Shown one piece after another: positions 44,573 to 54,333 of a stretch of 64,000 nucleotides of DNA. Location: the NCBI RefSeq assembly GCF_036174265.1, contig NZ_CP108055.1, positions 4,278,001 through 4,342,000 of the forward strand, given 5' to 3'. Made by a program: the position numbers and the translations under genes. Position 1 is the first letter of the stretch. Each line of letters begins with the position of its first letter. The DNA is from Streptomyces sp. NBC_00285 (GTDB lineage: Bacteria; Actinomycetota; Actinomycetes; Streptomycetales; Streptomycetaceae). Below the pieces are notes generated by a model. The model did no database searches. It was given only the letters and a program-made list of their open reading frames with translations, and had not been told where the DNA came from.

Positions 44573-45220
44573 TCAGTCGGTGCTGACCACGACCGTCTTC
44601 GCCGCCTTGTCGTGCAGGCCCTGCTTGTAGGGCTTGTCGAAGTAGCTCCAGCCGCCCGAGATCGCCGTCCAGATGCAGGCGCAGCAGAACGCGAACGGGA
44701 TCCACAGCACCGCCGAGCGGATCAGCGTGGTCTGCACGGAGGGCGTGGAGCCGTTGTCGAGGTTCGCCACCCGCATGCCGAGCCACTTCTTGCCGAGCGT
44801 CTGCCCGGACCGGGAGATCATGACGGTGTCGTAGCCGATGTAGAGCACCGCCGCGAGGAGCGACTGCGCGAGCGACTTGCCGTACTCCACGTTGTCGCTG
44901 TTGACGTCGTACTCGCTCACCCCGAGGCCCCAAGTGATCAGCCAGACGACGACGGCCACCAGGATCAGGTCGATGATGCGCGCCAGCGTGCGCCGGCCAC
45001 TGGAGGCCAGGGGCGGCATGCCGGACAGCGGGTCGGAGGGGTAGGAGCCGCCGCCGTACGGGTCGCCGCCCTGGGGTCCGCCGCCGTAGGGCGGCGGCGG
45101 AGGCGGAGGCGGCGGCGTGCTGTACGGCGATCCCGAGCCCTCGGCAGGCGGGGGCTGCTTCCTGAACTTGTCGTCATCCGGCGGCTGCTGGCCGGAGCCG
45201 GGAGGCGGTTCGCTGCTCAT
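44573..45220 (-). CDS. RDD family membrane protein
   Basis: A 215-residue protein with a Pro/Gly/Tyr-rich N-terminus (about 1-70, including a run of nine Pro) and a C-terminal RDD domain: GRRTLARIIDLILVAVVVWLI, TVMISRSGQTLGKKWLGMRVANLD and IRSAVLWIPFAFCCACIW, ending KQGLHDKAAKTVVV. RDD proteins have three membrane helices and unknown transport or assembly roles. ATG at 45220 precedes MSSEPPPGSGQQ. It lies downstream of a second, larger RDD gene on the same strand. Confidence 0.88.
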   Translation of the reverse strand: MSSEPPPGSGQQPPDDDKFRKQPPPAEGSGSPYSTPPPPPPPPPYGGGPQGGDPYGGGSYPSDPLSGMPPLASSGRRTLARIIDLILVAVVVWLITWGLGVSEYDVNSDNVEYGKSLAQSLLAAVLYIGYDTVMISRSGQTLGKKWLGMRVANLDNGSTPSVQTTLIRSAVLWIPFAFCCACIWTAISGGWSYFDKPYKQGLHDKAAKTVVVSTD

Positions 45221-45309
45221 GGCCCGAGTCGACCGCGAACCTCCCGGCTCCGCATCCGGCGGGCGGCCGTCCGGAGTACCGAATCGTGTACGCCCTTCGC
45301 CGTACCCGC

Positions 45310-47028
45310 TCAGCCGGCCACGAACGTATGGGCCGCCTTGTCGTGCCAGCACTGGCGCCAGGGCCGGTCGAACAGGCACCACGCGACGCCCACGAGACCG
45401 ATGCCGAGCAGGCCCGGGACGCTGTAGACGAGCCAGCGGCGCAGGGCACCGCCGAACGACGGGGGCTCGTGGCCCTCGATGTCCCGCACGTCCAGACCGA
45501 ACAGCTTCTTGCCGAGGGTGCGGCCCCACTTGGCGGTGGGCAGCGCCTCGTACAGGACTCCGGCGACGAGGAGGACCGCGACCACGATGCCCAGGTACAC
45601 CGAGGTGGTGCCGTCCAGCAGCCAGACCGTCACGGTCTCGCCGGACAGCTTGGCCGCGTCGACCTTCTCGCTCACATGGTCGGCCGCCTTGGCGCCGAGG
45701 GGTACGGCCGCCACGGCGGTCACGGCGCCGACGACGAGGGTGTCGAGGAGCCGCGCGGCCAGGCGCTTGCCGAGGCCCGCGGGTCTCGCCGAGGCCTGGC
45801 GGCGGGCGGCCGCCTGGAAGATGTCCTCGACCGGCGGCTTCCAGGGAGCCGGCTGCTCCTCGTCGGGCCCGGCGAGCCGGTGCACCTGCTGCGCCCATGA
45901 GGGCTGACCGCCACCGTGACCGGCGCTCATGGGGGCGCTCATGGGGTTGGCGGCGGGCTGGGCTCCGGCCGCCTGGTGGGGGCCGTTGTGCTGCGCCTGC
46001 TGGGGCAGGCCCGGAGAGGCCGTCTGCGGACCCGCGGCGGGGGCGGAGGCGGGGCCCTGCGGGCCTGGAGCACCGGCGCCCGCGGCCCGCTCGGCCGCGG
46101 CCTTGCCTGCACCGAAGCCGGGGCTCTGGGGGCCGGCGGGGGGCTGGGCGGTGGGGCCGGCATACGCGGGACCGGGCGTGCTCCCGCTCTGCGCCCCGGG
46201 ACCCGCGTTCTGCTGCGCCGTGCGCGGGGAGAGCGCACGGAAGGTCATGGTGCCGTCGTCGTCGCCCGAGTCGGCGGGACCGGGGACGCGGGGAGCGCCG
46301 GGACCGTTGCCGCCGGTCCGCTGCGCGGCTCCCGCTGCCGCCCCGGACCCTGCCGTGGGCCTGCGGAAGACACGGGTGCCGCCGTCCTCGTCGGGCTCGG
46401 CGGGCGGGATGGTCGCCGAGCCGTCGGTACGGGCGGCGTGGCCGTCCGGCTGGGCCGGGGCGGAGACCTCGGCACCGCGACCGGCACCGGCCACCCTCGG
46501 ATCGGCACCCTGCGGCCCACCGTGCCGGGCACCATGGGGCCCACCCTGCTGGGAACCCTGCTGCGGCACGCCGTGCTGGGCACCCTGCGGCCCACTCTGC
46601 TGCGGCACGCCCTGCTGGACGCCCTGAGGCGCCCCGCCCTGCTCAGCCTGCGCGGCGCCCTGCGGGGACCCCCACGACACCCGGCGGTCCTGATCGCCGC
46701 CGAAGCCCGCCTGGTGGGCCCGGTCCGCGGACCACGCGGACGCGGGTTCGGGGCGGCTGCCGTGCAGGGCGTCGGCGGCGGGCCCGCCGGCCGGGTCCTC
46801 GTCGAAGAAGTGCGGGCCCGTCTCCTCGACCCGGGCCGGGGCCGCAGCGGGCGCGGAGCCCTCGCCCGCGGGTGCGGCGAGCGGTTCGCCGGCCGCCGGG
46901 GCGGGGCGGCTGGTGCCCGGCACCCAGGAGCCACCGTTCCAGTAACGGACATATCCAGGAATGGACGGGTCCGGGTAATAGCCCTCGCGGGGCCTGTCGT
47001 CACCGGGTGCCGGGGTTGGGGCGCTCAT
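45310..47028 (-). CDS. Large RDD family membrane protein with N-terminal DUF2510-like motif
   Basis: A 572-residue protein. Residues about 13-40 match a DUF2510/WW-like motif (REGYYPDPSIPGYVRYWNGG). A low-complexity Pro/Ala/Gly/Gln region of about 330 residues with PQQG/HGVPQQ repeats follows. The C-terminal 150 residues are an RDD domain (ARPAGLGKRLAARLLDTLVVGAV, WGRTLGKKLFGLDVRDIEGHEPP, CWHDKAAHTFVAG). The disordered centre is presumably cytoplasmic. Adjacent RDD paralogues suggest duplication; role unknown. Confidence 0.88.
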   Translation of the reverse strand: MSAPTPAPGDDRPREGYYPDPSIPGYVRYWNGGSWVPGTSRPAPAAGEPLAAPAGEGSAPAAAPARVEETGPHFFDEDPAGGPAADALHGSRPEPASAWSADRAHQAGFGGDQDRRVSWGSPQGAAQAEQGGAPQGVQQGVPQQSGPQGAQHGVPQQGSQQGGPHGARHGGPQGADPRVAGAGRGAEVSAPAQPDGHAARTDGSATIPPAEPDEDGGTRVFRRPTAGSGAAAGAAQRTGGNGPGAPRVPGPADSGDDDGTMTFRALSPRTAQQNAGPGAQSGSTPGPAYAGPTAQPPAGPQSPGFGAGKAAAERAAGAGAPGPQGPASAPAAGPQTASPGLPQQAQHNGPHQAAGAQPAANPMSAPMSAGHGGGQPSWAQQVHRLAGPDEEQPAPWKPPVEDIFQAAARRQASARPAGLGKRLAARLLDTLVVGAVTAVAAVPLGAKAADHVSEKVDAAKLSGETVTVWLLDGTTSVYLGIVVAVLLVAGVLYEALPTAKWGRTLGKKLFGLDVRDIEGHEPPSFGGALRRWLVYSVPGLLGIGLVGVAWCLFDRPWRQCWHDKAAHTFVAG

Positions 47029-47292
47029 GTCCGTCGTCCCGTATCTGCTCGGGGGTCAATAGAGGGGGCTCCACATCTATCAGACCGGCGCAAGACCCAC
47101 CGCCAGTCCCACCGGACCCACCCCTTTTGAGCACGACCGTGATACCGGCCGCGAGACCGGTCGTGGTGCCGACCTTGGGACCGGCGAAAAAAAGTTCGCC
47201 GAACCCGCGTAATGATTCCGGCCCCTCCCCCCTCTCCACTCGTACGGGCCCGCCACAGGACCCGTACGAGAGCCGAGAGAGGAACGAACGAC

Positions 47293-47805
47293 ATGCACCA
47301 CACCGTGGTTGAGCGCGAACTGGAGCTCAAACTCATCCTGTCGCCCGAACGCAGCATTCCGGTCCCGGCCCGGCTGGCCTACCGCAGCGACGACCCCTTC
47401 GCCGTCCACGTCACCTTCCACGTCGGCTCGGACCACCCCGTGCACTGGACCTTCGCCCGCGAACTCCTCGTGGAGGGGGTGTTCCGTCCGTGCGGGCACG
47501 GGGACGTGCGGGTGTGGCCGACGAAGTCCGCAGGCCGCAGCGTCGTGCTGATGGCGCTGAGCTCGCCCGGCGGCGACGCCCTTCTGGAGGCCCCCGCCGC
47601 GCAGGTGTCGGCCTGGCTGGAGCGCACGCTGAGGGTGGTCCCCCCGGGCTCTGAGGGCGCGCAGCTCGGCATTGACGACGGCCTCGCCGAGCTGCTGGCA
47701 CCCTCCCCCACTTTCGGCTCCGCTCAAGCGGGGGGATCCCCATCGGCCGACGACCTCTGGCTGCGCGACCCGTGGCCGAGCGACGAGCTGACGGACGGTG
47801 AATGA
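47293..47805 (+). CDS. ssgG: SsgA-like protein, probably SsgG
   Basis: A 170-residue SALP: LILSPERSIPVPARLAYRSDDPFAVHVTFHV, WTFARELLVEGVFRPCGHGDVRVWP and a C-terminal VSAWLERTLRVVPPGSEG. SALPs direct septum placement and wall turnover during sporulation; SsgG is implicated in correct septum localisation. Assignment to SsgG rests on remembered synteny with a neighbouring FAD oxidase, TPR and hppD genes. GAGAGGAA precedes the ATG. The tail at about residues 137-152 is encoded by an inserted intergenic-type repeat. Confidence 0.85.
   Translation: MHHTVVERELELKLILSPERSIPVPARLAYRSDDPFAVHVTFHVGSDHPVHWTFARELLVEGVFRPCGHGDVRVWPTKSAGRSVVLMALSSPGGDALLEAPAAQVSAWLERTLRVVPPGSEGAQLGIDDGLAELLAPSPTFGSAQAGGSPSADDLWLRDPWPSDELTDGE
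47703..47744 (+). repeat. Streptomyces intergenic-type hairpin repeat within the ssgG 3' coding region
   Basis: CTCCCCCACTTTCGGCTCCG followed by CTCAAGCGGGGGGATCCCC resembles a hairpin element frequently seen between Streptomyces genes. Here it is read in frame (SPTFGSAQAGGSPS), lengthening the protein between the SALP core and its acidic C-terminus. CTCCCCC and GGGGGGA arms pair. Confidence 0.7.
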
Positions 47806-47816
47806 GACGGGGTGCG

Positions 47817-49217
47817 TCAGAAGAGCTTGCCGGGGTTGAGGATGCCCAGCGGATCGAAGACCCCCTTCACCGCGCGCTGCATCTCCACCCCCACCGGGCC
47901 GATCTCGCGCGCCAGCCACTCCTTCTTCAGTACGCCCACCCCGTGCTCGCCGGTGATCGTGCCGCCGAGCTCCAGGCCGAGGGCCATGATCTCGTCGAAG
48001 GACTCGCGGGCACGCCGGGACTCCTCGGGGTCGGCCGCGTCGAAGCAGACCGTGGGGTGGGTGTTGCCGTCGCCCGCGTGGGCGACGACACCGATGGTGA
48101 GCTGGTACTTCTCGCCGATCCGCTCGGTGCCTTCGAGCATCTCGGCGAGCCGGGAACGGGGCACGCACACGTCGTCGATCATCGTGGTGCCCTTGACGGC
48201 TTCGAGGGCGGTGAGGGACAGCCTGCGGGCCTGGAGCAGGAGTTCGGACTCGGCGGCGTCGTCGGCCGGGACCACCTGCGTCGCGCCCGCCGCCTCGCAC
48301 AGCGCGCCGACGGCCGCGAGGTCGGCCGCCGGGTCCGTGGTGTCGAAGGCCGCGAGGAGCAGGGCCTCGGTGCTCTCCGGGAGCCCCATGTGCGCCAGGT
48401 CGTTGACGGCCTTGACCGTCGTACGGTCCATCAATTCGAGGAGGGACGGCACGTGCCCGCCCGCCATGATCCGGCACACCGCGTCGCAGGCGGCGGCCCC
48501 GGACGCGAACTCGGCGGCCAGCACCAGCTGTGCGGGCGGCTGCGGCCGCAGGGCCAGGGTCGCCCGTACGACGATCCCGAGCGAGCCCTCGGAGCCGACG
48601 AACAGGCGGGTCATGTCGTATCCGGCGACACCCTTGGCGGTACGGCGGCCCGTGGACATGAGCCGTCCGTCGGCGAGGACGACGTCGAGGCCGAGGACGT
48701 ACTCCGCCGTCACGCCGTACTTCACACAGCACAGCCCGCCGGAGGCGGTGCCGATGTTGCCGCCGATCGTGCACATCTCCCAGCTGGAGGGGTCCGGCGG
48801 GTAGTAGAGGCCGAGCTCGTTCACCGCGCGGGAGAGCGTCGCGTTGACGACGCCCGGTTCGACGACGGCGATGCGGTCGACCGGGTTGATCTCCAGGATC
48901 CGGTCCATCCTCGTCAGGGACAGCACGATGCAGCCGTCGGAGGCGTTGGCCGCGCCCGACAGGCCCGTGCGGGCGCCCTGCGGGACGACCGGGACGCGCA
49001 GTTCGGTGGCGATGCGCATGACGTGCTGGACCTGCTCGACCGTGCGCGGCAGGACGACCACGGCGGGGGTGCCGGACGGGCAGAAGCTCGCCATGTCGTT
49101 GGCGTAGGAGGCCGTGACGTCCGGGTCGACGAGGACAGCCTCGGCGGGCAGACCGCCCAGCAGACGGTCGACGAGGTTGCCGGTCACCTCGTCGCGGGGC
49201 GCTTCGATACGGCTCAT
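47817..49217 (-). CDS. FAD-linked oxidase, GlcD/D-lactate dehydrogenase type
   Basis: A 466-residue flavoprotein of the PCMH/VAO family. The FAD-binding_4 domain has VVLPRTVEQVQHVMRIA, the PP-loop region PQGARTGLSGAANAS, PDPSSWEMCTIGGNIGTASGG and LFVGSEGSLGIV. The C-terminal domain has GVVAHAGDGNTHPTVCFD and TGEHGVGVLKKEW. Intact oxidases of this type act on glycolate, D-lactate or other 2-hydroxy acids; no GlcE/GlcF partner is adjacent. ATG at 49217 (MSRIEAP). Convergent with ssgG. Confidence 0.92.
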   Translation of the reverse strand: MSRIEAPRDEVTGNLVDRLLGGLPAEAVLVDPDVTASYANDMASFCPSGTPAVVVLPRTVEQVQHVMRIATELRVPVVPQGARTGLSGAANASDGCIVLSLTRMDRILEINPVDRIAVVEPGVVNATLSRAVNELGLYYPPDPSSWEMCTIGGNIGTASGGLCCVKYGVTAEYVLGLDVVLADGRLMSTGRRTAKGVAGYDMTRLFVGSEGSLGIVVRATLALRPQPPAQLVLAAEFASGAAACDAVCRIMAGGHVPSLLELMDRTTVKAVNDLAHMGLPESTEALLLAAFDTTDPAADLAAVGALCEAAGATQVVPADDAAESELLLQARRLSLTALEAVKGTTMIDDVCVPRSRLAEMLEGTERIGEKYQLTIGVVAHAGDGNTHPTVCFDAADPEESRRARESFDEIMALGLELGGTITGEHGVGVLKKEWLAREIGPVGVEMQRAVKGVFDPLGILNPGKLF

Positions 49218-49306
49218 GATCACAGCGTCGCACCGGGGGCCATCGGTGTGAACCCCGTCTGCGGCAGCTGCCGCGCACCGGGGTGTGGTCGTCGTATTGA
49301 CGCACA

Positions 49307-50767
49307 GTGAGCGCCATGGAGAACCAAGCCACGCAGAACCCGCCGCAGGAGCGGCGCGTCCGGCTGTACGGGCGGCTGGTGACGGCCGCGGTCGCGGGGT
49401 GCGCCGCGCTCGGTACGGTGCTGATGCTGCTGCCTTCGGACCGTACGGCGACCCGCGCACCCGCCCCGGCCCCGGGCGCCCAGGCGCTGACGGCGGTCGC
49501 CGCCGGGGTGCCGGCCGCGCTGCCCGATCTGGCGGTGCTGATCGGTGAGCGGGAGAGCCATCTGCGCAGGCATCCGCAGGACGCCGAGTCGTGGGCGGTG
49601 CTCGGGACGGCGTATGTCGAGCAGGGGCGGCGCACGGCCGACACGGCGTTCTATCCGCGGGCCGACACGGCGCTGCGGACGTCCCTGAAGGTACGCGGCA
49701 GCGCGCAGGCCCTCGGTTCTCTGGCCGCCCTCGCGAACGCGCGCCGGGACTTCCGGGCCGCACGGGCCTGGGGTGAGGCCGCGCGGAAGCTGGAGCCGAG
49801 GCGGTGGACGACGTATCCACAGCTGATCGACGCGTACACGGGGCTCGGCGACTACAAGGCGGCCGACAGGGCGCTGGAGAAGCTGACGGAGCTGGGCTCG
49901 GGTCCTGCGGTGATGGCCCGGACGGCCGCCGTGTACCGGGACCGCGGACGGCGCGAGGACGCGGCGGCCCAGCTCGCGGACGCGGCGGCGCGGGCGCAGG
50001 CACCGGCGGAGCGGGCGGCCTGTCTGGAGCGGGCCGGGGAGCTCGCCTGGGAGCGCGGTGACCTCGAGGACGCGCTGCGGCACTTCCAGGAGGCGGTCCG
50101 CGTCGACCCCGACCAGCGGGCCGCGCAGGCCGGACAGGGCCGGGTACTGGCGGCGCTGGGCCGCACCACGGAGGCCCTGAACGCCTACCGGATGGCTCTC
50201 GCGAAGCAGCCGCTGCCCCAATACGCCCTGGAGCTGGGCGAGTTGTACGAGTCTCTGGGGCTGGGGCAGGCGGCCCGGGTGCAGTACGACCTGCTGCGGG
50301 ACCGGGTGCGGGCCGCGGCACGCTCCGGGGCCGACGAGGAGCTGGTCCTCGGGCGGTTCGAGGCGGACCACGGGGACCCCGTGGCTGCCGTACGGCGGCT
50401 GCGGGCCGAGTGGCGACGGCAGCCGGGGATCGAGGTGGCGGACGCCCTGGGGTGGGCGCTGCACCGGGCGGGCGGGGACGGGGAGGCTCTGGGATACGCC
50501 CGGATCGCGACGGACAGGGTGCACGGCGGCAGGGTGCGCAGCGCGCCGTACGCGTATCACCTGGGCATGATCGAGAAGGAGTTGGAGCAGTACGCCCCCG
50601 CGCGCCGGCATCTTCAGGAGGCGCTGCGGATCAACCCGTACTTCTCGCCCTCGGGGGTGCGCGCGGCGCGGGAGGCGTTGGCGGTGCTGGGGGACGTGCC
50701 GGACACGGGGCTGCCGGTGACGGACGCGATGGACGCGAAGGCGGTCACACCGCGGCCGTACCGATGA
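49307..50767 (+). CDS. Membrane-anchored tetratricopeptide repeat protein
   Basis: A 486-residue protein with one N-terminal membrane helix (about 23-43) and then many TPR units, for instance AESWAVLGTAYVEQG, WTTYPQLIDAYTGLGDYKAADRALEKL, ACLERAGELAWERGDLEDALRHFQEAVRVDP and YHLGMIEKELEQYAPARRHLQEALRINP. The repeats should form an extracytoplasmic or cytoplasmic scaffold. GTG at 49307 or ATG at 49316 can start it. The 3' end overlaps the convergent nitrile hydratase alpha gene by 23 bases. Confidence 0.88.
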   Translation: MSAMENQATQNPPQERRVRLYGRLVTAAVAGCAALGTVLMLLPSDRTATRAPAPAPGAQALTAVAAGVPAALPDLAVLIGERESHLRRHPQDAESWAVLGTAYVEQGRRTADTAFYPRADTALRTSLKVRGSAQALGSLAALANARRDFRAARAWGEAARKLEPRRWTTYPQLIDAYTGLGDYKAADRALEKLTELGSGPAVMARTAAVYRDRGRREDAAAQLADAAARAQAPAERAACLERAGELAWERGDLEDALRHFQEAVRVDPDQRAAQAGQGRVLAALGRTTEALNAYRMALAKQPLPQYALELGELYESLGLGQAARVQYDLLRDRVRAAARSGADEELVLGRFEADHGDPVAAVRRLRAEWRRQPGIEVADALGWALHRAGGDGEALGYARIATDRVHGGRVRSAPYAYHLGMIEKELEQYAPARRHLQEALRINPYFSPSGVRAAREALAVLGDVPDTGLPVTDAMDAKAVTPRPYR

Positions 50768-51329
50768 GGGCGTTCCTCGTCACCAGCGCCGCCAGCTCCT
50801 CCTCCCCCAGTCCTTCGGTGCCCTGCGGTCTGCGGGGCAGGACCAGGTAGCGGGTCTCCGCGCTGGAGTCCCAGACCGTGATGTCCACGGATTCGGGGAG
50901 GGTGAGCCCGAACTCCCGCAGTACCTCGCGGGGTTCGCGGACCACGCGGGAGCGGTAGGCCTCGGACTTGTACCAACTGGGGGACGGGCCGAGGAGGCGG
51001 AGCGGATAGCAGGAGCAGAGGGTGCAGACGACGACGTTGTGGCGGGTCTCGGTGTTCTCGACGACCCGCAGGCGCTGGAACGAGCCCTCCATGTAACCGA
51101 GTTCGCGGACCGCCGCCGTGCCGTCGCTCAGCAGGCGGGACCTGAAGCCGGCGTCGGTCCAGGCGCGTGCGACGACCCGCGTCCCGTTCGCCGGCGAGGA
51201 CTCCGCGAGGAACGCGTCGATCGCCTCGTCCAGCCGCTCGCCGGTGACCAGCCCCTTCTCCTCCAGGAGGGTCTCCAGTCGCCGCACCCGCCGGGCGGTC
51301 GTCGCGTCGGTGTGGTGGTCACCGCTCAT
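50745..51329 (-). CDS. Nitrile hydratase alpha subunit (Co-type; thiocyanate-hydrolase gamma-like)
   Basis: A 194-residue metal-binding subunit. The claw motif is CTLCSC at 102-107 (VVVCTLCSCYPLRLLG); Thr at the second position is the signature of the cobalt form. Other conserved stretches are ARAWTDAGFRSRLLSDGTAAVREL, SPSWYKSEAYRSRVVREPREVL, and DITVWDSSAETRYLVLPRRP. The two middle and last Cys are normally oxidised to sulfenic and sulfinic acids. GGAGGAGGA precedes the ATG. It overlaps the preceding beta-C gene by 11 bases. Confidence 0.92.
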   Translation of the reverse strand: MSGDHHTDATTARRVRRLETLLEEKGLVTGERLDEAIDAFLAESSPANGTRVVARAWTDAGFRSRLLSDGTAAVRELGYMEGSFQRLRVVENTETRHNVVVCTLCSCYPLRLLGPSPSWYKSEAYRSRVVREPREVLREFGLTLPESVDITVWDSSAETRYLVLPRRPQGTEGLGEEELAALVTRNALIGTAAV

Positions 51330-51618
51330 CGGGACGGTCCTCCTCCAGGTAGCTCTCCCACAGGTCCAGTACGACGTGGTGGTCGCCCTCGCCCCAGAGG
51401 TCACGGGCCTCGAAGCGGACCGCGTAGATCTGCTCGACGGGTGCGTCGCCCCGGCCCTGCGCGCTGACGTCGGCCAGTTCGTCCGGGCCCTCCGGCTCGA
51501 CGACGACGCCCCGCTTGCCGCGCGCGTACCTCGGCAGGCGGGTGTGGTGCGGCGGGTCGTGGCGGAAGGTGCGGACGCGGGTGCCGGGCGGGAAGCGGTC
51601 GGGGGGCGCGTCAGTCAT
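51319..51618 (-). CDS. Nitrile hydratase beta subunit, C-terminal half (SH3-like)
   Basis: A 99-residue SH3-like barrel corresponding to the C-terminal half of nitrile hydratase beta: PPGTRVRTFRHDPPHHTRLPRYARGKRGVVV, IYAVRFEARDLWGEGDHHVVLDLWESYLE. ATG at 51618 lies inside the last codons of the beta-N gene (8-base overlap). GTG three codons earlier is an alternative. Separation of beta into two genes occurs in thiocyanate hydrolase and in the Streptomyces toyocamycin nitrile hydratase. Confidence 0.9.
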   Translation of the reverse strand: MTDAPPDRFPPGTRVRTFRHDPPHHTRLPRYARGKRGVVVEPEGPDELADVSAQGRGDAPVEQIYAVRFEARDLWGEGDHHVVLDLWESYLEEDRPDER

Positions 51619-51892
51619 CGAGCTCACCCGGTTCGATCACGCCTTTGCGCTCCAGGAGCGAGCAGATCGCCAGGAACCAGCGCTCGTAGTACGAGGCCGC
51701 CAGGTACTCCGCCGGCGGCATCGACTCGATCGTGTCCCGGAACTCGTTCGTGTTGAAGATCCCCTGTGCGCGCAGGGTGTTGTAGAGCCCGACCACCCGG
51801 GCCTCCCAGTCCGCGTGGAACGGCTCGGTGTCGTCGGTGGTGTCGATCGCCCCGAAGCCCTGGGTGCCGCCCACGTCGTTGATCCTGGCCAT
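51611..51892 (-). CDS. Nitrile hydratase beta subunit, N-terminal half
   Basis: A 93-residue helical subunit matching the N-terminal half of nitrile hydratase beta: MARINDVGGTQGFGAI, EPFHADWEARVVGLYNTLRAQGIFN and IESMPPAEYLAASYYERWFLAI. These helices form part of the active-site channel with the alpha subunit. ATG at 51892 is only 13 bases after the hppD stop, so it is probably read from the hppD promoter. Together with the next two overlapping genes it makes a complete three-subunit enzyme. Confidence 0.9.
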   Translation of the reverse strand: MARINDVGGTQGFGAIDTTDDTEPFHADWEARVVGLYNTLRAQGIFNTNEFRDTIESMPPAEYLAASYYERWFLAICSLLERKGVIEPGELDD

Positions 51893-51905
51893 GGGGTCAG
51901 CCTAG

Positions 51906-53114
<1,209 letters not shown>

Positions 53115-53177
53115 TCAGCGATACGGGCGCGCTGGCGGCCCTTCTGTACAGGATGACCATCTCTCGGGGAGGCCGGC

Positions 53178-53660
53178 GTGGCGATCGACGAGCTGGACGG
53201 GCGGATCATCGTCCTCCTCGCGCGGGAGCCGCGGATCGGGGTCCTTGAGATGTCCCGGCGGCTGGGGGTGGCCCGGGGGACCGTGCAGGCGCGGCTCGAC
53301 CGGCTTCAGTCGAACGGAGTCATCCGGGGATTCGGTCCGCAGGTCGATCCGGCGGCGCTCGGCTACCCGGTGACGGCGTTCGCCACGCTGGAGATCCGGC
53401 AGGGGCAAGGGGCCGACGTACGGGCGCACTTGGCGACCGTGCCGGAGGTCCTCGAACTGCACACCACCACCGGCAGCGGGGACATGCTGTGCCGGCTGGT
53501 GGCCCGCTCCAACGCCGATCTCCAACGTGTGATCGACCGGGTTGTCGGTTTCGATGGGATCGTCCGGGCCGCCACGGCGATCGTCATGGAGAACCCCGTT
53601 CCGCTGCGGATCATCCCGCTGGTGGAGCAGGCGAGCCTGCCGGAGGCGCCCGGGACGTGA
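53178..53660 (+). CDS. Lrp/AsnC family transcriptional regulator
   Basis: A 160-residue Lrp-type regulator. The N-terminal HTH is IDELDGRIIVLLAREPRIGVLEMSRRLGVARGTVQARLDRLQSNGVI, followed by the RAM effector-binding beta-sheet domain (ALGYPVTAFATLEI, ELHTTTGSGDMLCRLVARSNADLQRVIDRV). GTG at 53178 has GGGAGG six bases upstream. Divergent placement suggests it controls hppD in response to an amino acid such as Tyr or Phe, which is inference. Confidence 0.92.
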   Translation: MAIDELDGRIIVLLAREPRIGVLEMSRRLGVARGTVQARLDRLQSNGVIRGFGPQVDPAALGYPVTAFATLEIRQGQGADVRAHLATVPEVLELHTTTGSGDMLCRLVARSNADLQRVIDRVVGFDGIVRAATAIVMENPVPLRIIPLVEQASLPEAPGT

Positions 53661-53685
53661 CACAGCCGGCATGGGAAGAGGCACT

Positions 53686-54333
53686 GTGAACTTCTGGGAG
53701 TACCTGGGCAACCGCCACCAGCAGCTCCTCACGGACGCCTACCAGCACGCGAGCGCCGTCTTGCAGTGCATGGTCGTGGCCACGCTGGCCGGGGTGCTGA
53801 TCGGGGTCGTGACCTACCGCAGCGACTGGGCGGGCAGCCTCGCCACGACGGCCACCTCGACGATCCTGACCATCCCGTCGCTCGCCATGATCGGACTGCT
53901 CGTCCCGGTCGTGGGCCTCGGAGTACCGCCCACGGTGATCGCCCTGACGCTGTACGGGCTGCTGCCGATCGTGCGCAACGCGATCGTCGGCCTGCGCGGG
54001 GTGGACCCGTCCCTGGTGGACGCGGCGAAGGGCATCGGGATGTCCCGGGTGATGCGTCTGGTGCGGGTCGAGCTGCCCCTCGCGTGGCCGCCGATCCTGA
54101 CCGGGATCCGGGTCTCGACACAGATGCTGATGGGCATCGCGGCGATCGCCGCCTACGCCTCCGGGCCCGGGCTCGGAAACGAGATCTTCCGGGGCATCGC
54201 CTCCCTGGGCAGCAAGAACGCGCTCAACCAGGTGCTCGCGGGCACCCTCGGGATCATCGCCCTGGCCCTGCTGTTCGACGCCGCGTACGTCCTGGTCGGG
54301 CGGCTGACCATTCCGAGGGGGATCCGTGTCTGA
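53686..54333 (+). CDS. Osmoprotectant ABC transporter permease (first)
   Basis: A 215-residue permease of the OpuC/OpuB family with five to six membrane helices and the EAA-type loop GLRGVDPSLVDAAKGIGMSRVMRLVRVELPLAWP. GTG at 53686 (MNFWEYLGNRHQQL) has GAAGAGG upstream; ATG at 53671 is possible. It begins a four-gene operon (permease, ATPase with CBS domains, permease, binding protein) for glycine betaine, choline or carnitine uptake. Confidence 0.92.
   Translation: MNFWEYLGNRHQQLLTDAYQHASAVLQCMVVATLAGVLIGVVTYRSDWAGSLATTATSTILTIPSLAMIGLLVPVVGLGVPPTVIALTLYGLLPIVRNAIVGLRGVDPSLVDAAKGIGMSRVMRLVRVELPLAWPPILTGIRVSTQMLMGIAAIAAYASGPGLGNEIFRGIASLGSKNALNQVLAGTLGIIALALLFDAAYVLVGRLTIPRGIRV

Noticed and set aside
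47080..50321. Long minus-strand frames over ssgG, the oxidase and the TPR gene
   Set aside because: Arg/Pro/Gly-rich shadows; the real genes are supported by domain motifs and starts.
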